Source of the DNA: DATIHF01 sp035480955
GTDB taxonomy: Bacteria; Patescibacteriota; Microgenomatia; Woykebacterales; RBG-16-39-9b
NCBI GenBank assembly: GCA_035480955.1
Contig: DATIHF010000073.1
Location: 1-31,561 of the forward strand
DNA: 31,561 bases
Direction of reading: 5' to 3'
Below the pieces are notes generated by a model. The model was not told the origin of the DNA and ran no database searches. It saw nothing but the letters and a program-made list of their open reading frames with translations. A program made the translations under genes and the position numbers. Positions 1 to 5,633 of the stretch are shown here, piece after piece (position 1 is the first letter of the stretch; each line of letters begins with the position of its first letter).

Positions 1-654
1 GATCACAATGGCAAAGAGGAAAAAAGTAGAGTATTTGCTCAAAATTGCCGCAGTGAACGCTAAGGTCAGAAAAGCTAAGCGTTTGGGGCTTTGCCTTTGG
101 GCATAAAGGATCAAGGCATATAGGGTAGTGATGGTGAAACCCATGGCCGCAATATCGGTGTTGACCAGGGGTCCATTGGCTAAAACAATTGGCTCAGTCG
201 CATAGAGAAAAGTGGCGAGGGCTCCGGTAGCTTTACCAAACAGTTTTGAGCCAAGCAGAAAAATTACTATTCCAAAAAAAAGAGTCAAAAGAAGCATAGG
301 CAAGCGAGTCAGAAACAAAATTTGTTCAGGAGAATTACCCTGGTAGTTGAGGAAGTGTTGCGAAAAAGTAAACATCGCACTGACACTGACGTTGTATTTT
401 TGACGAGTGAAATTGTCCTCGGTCAGATCGATTTTCGGGCTGGCTATCAAAAGGGGGACGGCGGCCAAACTTTTGGCAAAAAGAGGGTGCTCGGTGTCAA
501 TGTAATTATCTCCATAACGGAGGAAAACATAACCAGAGAGGATATGAGGTGGCTCGTCACTAGTGGGGCTGTCGTGGATCTGGCCAAAATACATTACTAG
601 ACCCATCCCTAGTAGGAAACTAAAAACCAGAGCAAACGGAAGAAATTTCTTCAA
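1..654 (-). CDS. GT-C membrane glycosyltransferase (GT39/PMT-like), 3' part beyond window
   Basis: The minus strand stays open from about position 714 through the left edge, so only the N-terminal ~218 residues are present. Reading from a TTG at 654-652, the protein has one hydrophobic segment, then an exposed loop containing DSPTSDEPPH, then GDNYIDTEHPLFAKSLAAVP, then several transmembrane segments. An acidic DE pair in the first loop followed by GD...EHP..K.LAA.P is the hallmark of the dolichyl-phosphate-mannose mannosyltransferase/ArnT-like GT-C family. Such enzymes move sugars from a lipid-linked donor onto proteins or lipids at the outer face of the membrane. The TTG start is chosen because an extended -10 box lies 10 nt upstream. 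The frame stays open for 22 further codons with another TTG at 723-721, so the start is not certain. The gene is divergent from the heat-shock operon. Substrate cannot be inferred. Confidence 0.8.
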   Translation of the reverse strand, partial: MKKFLPFALVFSFLLGMGLVMYFGQIHDSPTSDEPPHILSGYVFLRYGDNYIDTEHPLFAKSLAAVPLLIASPKIDLTEDNFTRQKYNVSVSAMFTFSQHFLNYQGNSPEQILFLTRLPMLLLTLFFGIVIFLLGSKLFGKATGALATFLYATEPIVLANGPLVNTDIAAMGFTITTLYALILYAQRQSPKRLAFLTLAFTAAILSKYSTFFLFAIVI

Positions 655-664
655 GGTAGCTAAA

Positions 665-673
665 AGTATAGCA
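665..673 (-). promoter_or_regulatory. Extended -10 promoter of the glycosyltransferase gene
   Basis: On the minus strand TGC-TATACT (extended -10) lies 10 nt before the proposed TTG start. No good -35 is visible. If used, it gives a leader of only a few nucleotides and supports the TTG at 654. Confidence 0.45.
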
Positions 674-762
674 AAGAAGTCAGAAGCTTGACTGTATGGA
701 GCAACTATGAATCTTTTAATCAAGAAAATGATAGTTGCGTAATACTGCCAATACCGGAGGTA

Positions 763-791
763 TTGACTCTAATTAGCACTCGTGCTAAATT
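763..791 (+). promoter_or_regulatory. hrcA operon promoter
   Basis: TTGACT (763-768), a 17-nt spacer and TAAATT (786-791) form a sigma-70-type promoter about 45 nt before hrcA. The -35 is strong and the -10 matches four of six consensus positions. The CIRCE-like palindrome fills the spacer and overlaps the -10, so bound repressor would block RNA polymerase directly. Confidence 0.65.
773..788 (+). promoter_or_regulatory. Compact CIRCE-like HrcA operator
   Basis: TTAGCAC-TC-GTGCTAA is a perfect inverted repeat. Its arms equal the outer seven bases of the classical CIRCE half-sites (TTAGCACTC and GAGTGCTAA). Classical CIRCE has 9 nt between 9-nt halves (27 bp in all), while here the arms are separated by only 2 nt (16 bp). 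It sits between the -35 and -10 of the operon that encodes HrcA itself, as expected for autoregulation. The sequence is seen directly; binding by this HrcA is inferred. Confidence 0.75.
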
Positions 792-839
792 GTTGCTACC
801 TTAAATTTGTTACACATTTAAGCTTGAAAAAAGGAAAAA

Positions 840-1571
840 ATGGCAGAATTGACCGAACGGCGTAAAGAACTTCTAAGAATAATAATTGATGAATACATTG
901 AAGCGGCTGAACCGGTCGGTAGCGAGAACATTGTCGAGAAATACAATCTCGGGGTTTCACCAGCGACAGTGAGAAACGAGATGGTTTATCTCACGACCTC
1001 AGGTTATTTGAAACAACCTCACACGAGTGCGGGGCGTATCCCTACCCCAATGGGTTTGAAATTCTACGTTGATAACCTAATGAAAGAGAATAATTTGGCA
1101 GTGAAAGATGAGGTAACCATCAAAGAAGCTCTGTGGGAGCAGCGTTTTCAGTTTCATCGTTTGCTTCGTCAGGCAGCTCGAGAGCTCTCGGCGCAAACTG
1201 GAAGTCTGGCAATCGCCTACAGTGAAGATGGTGATATTTTCTATTCCGGAGCTTCCACGATACTGGACATGCCAGAGTTTTATGACATTGATCTGACCAA
1301 AGCGGTTCTGCAAATGATTGACAAGCAAGAGGCACTGGAGGGAATGTTTGCCAAAGCGGTTGGGGATCAATCAGTCCATATTTTACTTGGAGAAGAGCTC
1401 GGCAGTGGTTATTTTGAATACTGCGGAATGGTTTACGCGCCCTTTGGTTCGGGAAAGAAAAACGCTGGTGTGATCGCGGTGGTTGGTCCGACAAGAATGC
1501 GTTTTAATCGAGTGATACCGACGGTTCGCTACTTTGGTGATTTACTCACCGAACTCACCAGGAATTGGTAA
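840..1571 (+). CDS. hrcA: Heat-inducible transcription repressor HrcA, short form
   Basis: HrcA represses chaperone operons by binding CIRCE. Residues 1-80 form the winged-helix DNA-binding domain with the family signatures EPVGSENI, SPATVRNEM and HTSAGRIPT. The C-terminal half keeps the GAF-like core motifs MPEFYD, GVIAVVGPTRM and the closing NRVIPTVRYFGDLLTEL. At 243 aa it is about 100 residues shorter than usual (~340). The missing stretch lies between the first GAF strands and the G.S.IL..PEF motif, where the inserted dimerisation domain is normally found. A purine-rich AAAAAGGAAAAA precedes the ATG. It is the first gene of hrcA-grpE-dnaK-dnaJ and is preceded by a compact CIRCE-like operator, so autoregulation is likely. 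An operator with shortened spacing fits a repressor that has lost part of its dimerisation region (inference). Confidence 0.93.
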   Translation: MAELTERRKELLRIIIDEYIEAAEPVGSENIVEKYNLGVSPATVRNEMVYLTTSGYLKQPHTSAGRIPTPMGLKFYVDNLMKENNLAVKDEVTIKEALWEQRFQFHRLLRQAARELSAQTGSLAIAYSEDGDIFYSGASTILDMPEFYDIDLTKAVLQMIDKQEALEGMFAKAVGDQSVHILLGEELGSGYFEYCGMVYAPFGSGKKNAGVIAVVGPTRMRFNRVIPTVRYFGDLLTELTRNW

Positions 1572-1578
1572 AGGTAAC

Positions 1579-2025
1579 ATGGCAAAGAAAAAAGACGATA
1601 AAAACAACGAGAGAATAAAATCTTTGGAAGAGCAGCTCAAAAGAGCTCTAGCAGATTACCAGAATTTACAAAAACGCACGGAAGAAGAAAAAAAACAGGT
1701 AATAAAATTTGGTAACACTCTTTTGATAGTAAAGTTTTTGGAAATACTCGATCATCTCGAAGCAGCACAAAAAAATTTAAATGACCAAGGGCTGGAATTA
1801 GTGATCCGCCGTTTTAAAGAGCTTCTAGCTAGCGAAAATATCAAAGAGATTGAAAGTGAAGGGGCCAGTTTTGACCCGAACTTTCATGAAGCAGTCGCGA
1901 TTGTTGAGGGAGAAGAAGATGGCCAGATTACTGAGGTAATGCAACCGGGTTATTTTCTGGATGACAAGGTGATCAGGCCCTCTCGAGTAAAGGTGATCAA
2001 AAAGAAAGTAGGAGCGCAGGAATGA
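1579..2025 (+). CDS. grpE: Nucleotide exchange factor GrpE
   Basis: GrpE releases ADP from DnaK. The start is taken at the ATG at 1579 (AAAGG at 1570-1574 in front), giving 148 aa. An upstream in-frame ATG at 1534 would lie inside hrcA. Residues ~8-60 are a charged coiled coil (SLEEQLKRALADYQNLQKRT), the long-helix dimer region. The C-terminal beta-domain carries the family signature FDPNFHEAVAIVEG and ends with LDDKVIRPSRVKVIKK. It is short compared with the usual ~190 aa because the N-terminal disordered tail is almost absent. It begins 7 nt after the hrcA stop and overlaps the next gene by 4 nt, so it is translationally coupled within the operon. Confidence 0.95.
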   Translation: MAKKKDDKNNERIKSLEEQLKRALADYQNLQKRTEEEKKQVIKFGNTLLIVKFLEILDHLEAAQKNLNDQGLELVIRRFKELLASENIKEIESEGASFDPNFHEAVAIVEGEEDGQITEVMQPGYFLDDKVIRPSRVKVIKKKVGAQE

Positions 2026-2273
2026 TCAAAGCCCTCTCCCTACTTTGGACATTGCTTCTTTCGGTGATTGTGACCGCAGTGAGTTTTTTCTATATCAGAG
2101 ATGGAGTAGCTCACGGCTACCCTTTTTCTTACGCCAAAGACAGTGTCAATCCAGACGGTACGCTAGGGTACTCGATAAATTACTTTTCAGTGATCTTTGA
2201 TATTCTACTTTGGTGGCTACTTTTTAGCTTAGTTTGGTTAATTATTAAAAATTACGTCTTAGAACTTGATTAA
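2022..2273 (+). CDS. Small two-helix membrane protein in the heat-shock operon
   Basis: An 83-aa protein starts in the ATGA overlap with the grpE stop and ends 15 nt before dnaK, so it is co-transcribed and coupled to grpE. It has one hydrophobic helix at residues ~5-25 and a second at ~57-77 (VIFDILLWWLLFSLVWLIIK). A soluble loop with GYPFSYAKDSVNPDGTLGYS lies between them. No catalytic motif is visible and I do not recognise a named family. Its position between grpE and dnaK is unusual. It could be a membrane stress protein or simply a passenger of the operon; no function is assigned. Confidence 0.8.
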   Translation: MIKALSLLWTLLLSVIVTAVSFFYIRDGVAHGYPFSYAKDSVNPDGTLGYSINYFSVIFDILLWWLLFSLVWLIIKNYVLELD

Positions 2274-2288
2274 AGAAAGGAAAAATTT

Positions 2289-4196
2289 ATGTCAAAAATA
2301 GTTGGAATTGACCTAGGGACAACAAACTCTGCCGTCGCGATCGTCGAAGGCGGACAACCAAAAGTGATTCACAGCTCTGAGGGTGAAAATATCATCCCCT
2401 CTGTTGTGGACCCAGTCAAAAGGGTGGTGGGTCGAGTTGCAAAGCGCCAAGCAGTCGTCAACCCACAGACCACAATCTTTTCAGTTAAAAGATTGATGGG
2501 CCACAAATTTAAAGATGAGACAGTTCAGAGGGATGTTAAGTGGCTTCCTTACACGGTCAAAGCCGGTAAAAATGACATGGCCGTAGTCGAGGTGGAAGGC
2601 AAGGAATTTACTCCTCAAGAAATTTCGGCACAGATTTTAGGAAAAATAAAAGCGGACGCCGAAGCCTATTTAGGTGAAAAAGTAACTGAGGCGGTCATCA
2701 CTGTGCCGGCTTACTTTGACGATGCCCAAAGACAAGCAACTAAACAAGCGGGAGAAATCGCGGGTTTGGATGTTAAGCGAATCATCAATGAACCGACCGC
2801 AGCAGCTTTAGCCTATGGACTAGATAAATCCCAGGGTCACACGATCGCGGTTTACGATCTCGGTGGAGGGACCTTTGATGTTTCTATTTTGGAGCTTGGC
2901 GAAGGAGTTTTTGAGGTTAAATCCACGGCTGGTGACACTCACCTTGGTGGAGATGATTTTGATAAGAAAGTCATCGACTATCTCGTTGAAGAATTTAAAA
3001 AAGAAAATAGTGTTGATCTCGCCGGCGATAAACAAGCAATGCAGCGACTCAAAGACGCCGCGGAAAAAGCCAAGATCGAGCTTTCGAGTTCTCTAGAAAC
3101 CGAAGTTAACATTCCTTTCATCACTGCAGACAGCTCTGGACCAAAGCATTTACTGGTCAAATTGTCGAGAGCAAAATTGGAGAATTTGGTCCAAGACCTC
3201 ATTGATAAAACTTTTGATGCTTGCAAAAGCGCGATCAAAGATGCGGGGATTGACGCTTCCAAAGTTGATGAGGTCGTTTTAGTAGGTGGAATGACCCGAA
3301 TGCCTGCCGTCAATGAGGCAGTCAAAAAATTCTTTGGTAAAGAGCCTCACAAAGGGATCAATCCGGATGAAGTAGTCGCGATTGGGGCGGCGATTCAGGG
3401 AGCAGTACTCACTGGAGAGGTCAAAGATGTTGTCCTGCTTGACGTTACCCCACTTTCACTCGGTGTCGAAACACTTGGTAGTGTTAGTACTGTCTTGATT
3501 GCAAGAAATACCACAATCCCGACTGCAAAAACAGAAACTTTCTCAACTGCCGCGGACAATCAGACTAGTGTCGAGGTCCACGTCCTTCAAGGTGAGCGAC
3601 CAATGGCCGCTGACAATAAATCACTCGGAAAGTTTATTCTCGATGGAGTCCCACCTGCACCAAGAGGTATACCTCAGATTGAAGTGACTTTTGACATCGA
3701 CGCCAATGGAATTCTTAATGTCCATGCCAAAGATAAAGCGAGTGGCAAAGAGCAAAAGATTACTATCACCGGCTCCACGGGACTTTCGAAAGAAGATGCA
3801 GAGAAGATGGCCCAAGAAGCCGAAAAATTTGCTGAGGAAGACACCAAAAAGAAAGAATTAGTTGAAAACAGAAACATTGCCGACACGCTTGTTTATACTG
3901 CGGAGAAATCTCTCAAAGAAGCGGGTGACAAAGTAAGCGAAGAAGTAAAAAAAGAAGTAGAAGAAAAAATTGCTGCCACGAAAGAAGCACTCACAAAGGA
4001 ATCTGCCGATGATATCAAAAAAGCTGCCGACGAGCTAAGTAGCGCACTACAGAAAATCGGCGCGGCGATGTATGAGACGCCTCCAGGTTCAGACAAAACA
4101 GAAGCCGGAGTTCAAGAAGAAATACCAGCTGAAGGCGAAGAGAAAAAAGATGATGGCAAAACTGTTGAAGGTGAAGTAGTCGACGATAAGAAGTAA
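2289..4196 (+). CDS. dnaK: Molecular chaperone DnaK (Hsp70)
   Basis: ATP-driven chaperone working with DnaJ and GrpE. At 635 aa it is full length. Nucleotide-binding motifs are visible: GIDLGTTNS near the N-terminus, VITVPAYFDDAQRQATKQAG, DLGGGTFDVSILE, and VLVGGMTRMPAV near residue 330. The hydrophobic linker KDVVLLDVTPLSLGVETLG joins the ATPase to the substrate-binding beta-domain, followed by the alpha-helical lid (~510-600) and an acidic tail ending EGEVVDDKK, a variant of the usual EEVDD-like ending. The N-terminal quadrant retains the stretch around VQRDVKWLPYTVKAG that is absent from Gram-positive DnaKs. AAAGGA precedes the ATG. The gap to dnaJ is 3 nt. Confidence 0.98.
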   Translation: MSKIVGIDLGTTNSAVAIVEGGQPKVIHSSEGENIIPSVVDPVKRVVGRVAKRQAVVNPQTTIFSVKRLMGHKFKDETVQRDVKWLPYTVKAGKNDMAVVEVEGKEFTPQEISAQILGKIKADAEAYLGEKVTEAVITVPAYFDDAQRQATKQAGEIAGLDVKRIINEPTAAALAYGLDKSQGHTIAVYDLGGGTFDVSILELGEGVFEVKSTAGDTHLGGDDFDKKVIDYLVEEFKKENSVDLAGDKQAMQRLKDAAEKAKIELSSSLETEVNIPFITADSSGPKHLLVKLSRAKLENLVQDLIDKTFDACKSAIKDAGIDASKVDEVVLVGGMTRMPAVNEAVKKFFGKEPHKGINPDEVVAIGAAIQGAVLTGEVKDVVLLDVTPLSLGVETLGSVSTVLIARNTTIPTAKTETFSTAADNQTSVEVHVLQGERPMAADNKSLGKFILDGVPPAPRGIPQIEVTFDIDANGILNVHAKDKASGKEQKITITGSTGLSKEDAEKMAQEAEKFAEEDTKKKELVENRNIADTLVYTAEKSLKEAGDKVSEEVKKEVEEKIAATKEALTKESADDIKKAADELSSALQKIGAAMYETPPGSDKTEAGVQEEIPAEGEEKKDDGKTVEGEVVDDKK

Positions 4197-4199
4197 TTT

Positions 4200-5303
4200 A
4201 TGGCCAGTAAACGAGACTACTACGAAGTTCTTGGCGTTTCCAAAAACTCTTCTGCTGAAGAGATAAAAAAAGCTTATCGGGTCAAAGCTCGCAAGAGTCA
4301 CCCTGATGTTGATAAAAGCACTGGAGCGGAAGAGCGCTTCAAAGAAATCAACGAGGCTTATCAAGTACTTTCCGACCCTCAGAAAAAAGCCGCTTACGAC
4401 CAGTTTGGTCACAGTGCCTTTCAAGGTGGCGGTGCTCCTGGTGGGACAGGTGGTTACAGCTCATATGGTGGTTACCCAGGTGGTTTCAATGTCGACTTTG
4501 GTGGGGCTGGATTTCGGGACCCCTTTGAGATTTTTGAAGAGTTTTTTGGCTCTGCTTCACCGTTTGGTTCTGCTCGTCGCAAAGGCGGACCAAGGAATGG
4601 TGAAGACCTCCATTACGAAATAACCATTCCTTTTGAGCAAGCCGCTTTTGGAACCGAGAAAAAAATTGAAATTCCCCGCTACGAAGTTTGTGATCACTGC
4701 AGTGGATCGGGAGCGGAAAAAGGCAGCAGAAAAACTACTTGTCCAACCTGCAATGGTAGTGGCCAAGTTCAGCAAGCCACCAATTCAATTCTAGGCCAGA
4801 TTTTGACCAGTCGAACTTGTCCCAACTGTGAAGGTTTGGGAGAAGTGGTTGAGAAAAAATGCTCCAAGTGCAGGGGAGCCGGAAGGGTCAAGGAAGTAAA
4901 ATCAACTGAAATAAAAATCCCTGCGGGAGTGGATGACGGTGACACAGTGCGTTTCCCTTCACTAGGGGAAGCCGGAGAGAAAGGCGGCGGTTATGGAGAC
5001 CTGTACCTGACAATTAGGGTTGCCCAACACAAGGAATTCAAACGTAGTGGTTACAATATTTATATAGAGCAGCCAATCAGCTTTTCTCAAGCCGCACTAG
5101 GAGACACTATTGAAGTCCAAACCCTAGATGGTGGAGTTAATCTAAAAATTCCCGAGGGAATTCAGACGGGGACTGATATCCGTATCAAAGAAAAAGGAAT
5201 CAAACACGGAAACTCCCGTGGAGATCAATTCGTGAGGGTCAAAGTAGTTACCCCGACCCGACTTTCCGGAAAACAAAAAGATATTTTGCGAGAATTAGGA
5301 TAA
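4200..5303 (+). CDS. dnaJ: Chaperone protein DnaJ (type I Hsp40)
   Basis: Co-chaperone that delivers substrates to DnaK and stimulates its ATPase. The 367-aa protein has the full type I layout. The J domain (1-70) carries HPD in KSHPDVDKS. A Gly/Phe-rich region covers ~75-125. The zinc-binding domain (~165-235) has four CxxCxGxG repeats (CDHCSGSG, CPTCNGSG, CPNCEGLG, CSKCRGAG). The C-terminal beta-sandwich domains follow, with the VRVKVVTPTRLS ending. It is the last gene of the heat-shock operon. No + strand terminator with a T-tract is seen after it; the downstream hairpins have T-tracts only on the minus strand. Confidence 0.97.
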   Translation: MASKRDYYEVLGVSKNSSAEEIKKAYRVKARKSHPDVDKSTGAEERFKEINEAYQVLSDPQKKAAYDQFGHSAFQGGGAPGGTGGYSSYGGYPGGFNVDFGGAGFRDPFEIFEEFFGSASPFGSARRKGGPRNGEDLHYEITIPFEQAAFGTEKKIEIPRYEVCDHCSGSGAEKGSRKTTCPTCNGSGQVQQATNSILGQILTSRTCPNCEGLGEVVEKKCSKCRGAGRVKEVKSTEIKIPAGVDDGDTVRFPSLGEAGEKGGGYGDLYLTIRVAQHKEFKRSGYNIYIEQPISFSQAALGDTIEVQTLDGGVNLKIPEGIQTGTDIRIKEKGIKHGNSRGDQFVRVKVVTPTRLSGKQKDILRELG

Positions 5304-5346
5304 AAAAAGTGGCCCTTGGGAAGAGTCATGAGTCAACCCAAGGACC
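5302..5346 (-). terminator. Distal intrinsic terminator (minus strand)
   Basis: CCTTGGG (5314-5320) pairs with CCCAAGG (5337-5343), extended by two G-C pairs after one mismatch. The loop contains the palindrome GACTCATGAGTC. On the minus strand the stem is followed within a few nt by seven T (complement of 5302-5308). It backs up the proximal terminator of the tRNA-like gene or ends a further small transcript. The T-tract overlaps the dnaJ stop codon. Confidence 0.65.
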
Positions 5347-5410
5347 GGAGGAGGACGATGAACCACTGACAAGACAATCGCGGCAGCAGACTGTCAAGTC
5401 AGGTGATCCT

Positions 5411-5435
5411 AAAACAAAAACTCCAAAAATTGGAG
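5411..5435 (-). terminator. Intrinsic terminator of the tRNA-like gene
   Basis: CTCCAA (5421-5426) and TTGGAG (5430-5435) form a perfect 6-bp stem with a 3-nt loop. On the minus strand it is followed directly by TTTTTGTTTT. It begins 9 nt after the CCA end of the tRNA-like gene, so it is the natural end of that transcript. Confidence 0.85.
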
Positions 5436-5444
5436 GGATCTCTC

Positions 5445-5521
5445 TGGTGCGAGGGGAAGGACTTGAACCTTCAACAGCAGATGTCTTTGGCCCCGCTGCT
5501 AGAACTCATCTCTACCCCCGC
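5445..5521 (-). tRNA. tRNA-like gene with atypical central region; identity not assigned
   Basis: On the minus strand a 77-nt element begins GCGGGGG and ends CCCTCGC-A-CCA. The two 7-nt strands pair fully (one G-U). The T-arm is textbook: GAAGG-TTCAAGT-CCTTC, placed correctly before the acceptor strand, and CCA is encoded. The 40 nt between do not give a standard D-arm or 7-nt anticodon loop. The best hand fold has TAGA/TCTA with a 7-nt loop, directly followed by GCAG/CTGC closing a 15-nt loop. No GG of a D-loop lies in the expected place, so no anticodon can be read. It has a near-consensus promoter and its own terminator, so it is probably expressed. It may be a true tRNA that needs a covariance model to fold, a degenerate tRNA, or a tRNA mimic. 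tmRNA was considered and rejected (no tag ORF, no G3-U70 pair). Confidence 0.6.
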
Positions 5522-5544
5522 TTGTGTGCTTTCCACAATTGGAA

Positions 5545-5573
5545 ATTTTATTCCTACAATAATAAATTGTCAA
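5545..5573 (-). promoter_or_regulatory. Promoter of the tRNA-like gene
   Basis: On the minus strand TTGACA (5573-5568), exactly 17 nt, then TAAAAT (5550-5545). The predicted start near 5538 leaves about 17 nt of 5' leader, as expected for a precursor cut by RNase P. Its -35 lies back to back with that of the divergent surface-protein gene: TGTCAAC (5568-5574) and GTTGACA (5588-5594) are mirror copies. Confidence 0.8.
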
Positions 5574-5588
5574 CTTACACAGAGACAG

Positions 5589-5618
5589 TTGACAGAGTCT
5601 TTCCGGACATACTAAGAT
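5589..5618 (+). promoter_or_regulatory. Promoter of the first exported-protein gene
   Basis: TTGACA (5589-5594), 18 nt, TAAGAT (5613-5618), 15 nt before the ATG at 5634. An inverted repeat GACAGTT (5584-5590) / AACTGTC (5624-5630) brackets the promoter and could be an operator or a leader-end hairpin. No clear Shine-Dalgarno follows. Confidence 0.6.
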
Positions 5619-5633
5619 TAATTAACTGTCATA

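Noticed and set aside
322..600. Plus-strand ORF of 92 codons
   Set aside because: It is the antisense shadow of the minus-strand glycosyltransferase, whose translation has clear GT-C motifs and membrane helices.
4089..4424. Minus-strand ORF of 111 codons opposite the dnaK/dnaJ junction
   Set aside because: A Phe-rich shadow produced by AAA/GAA-rich coding sequence on the other strand.
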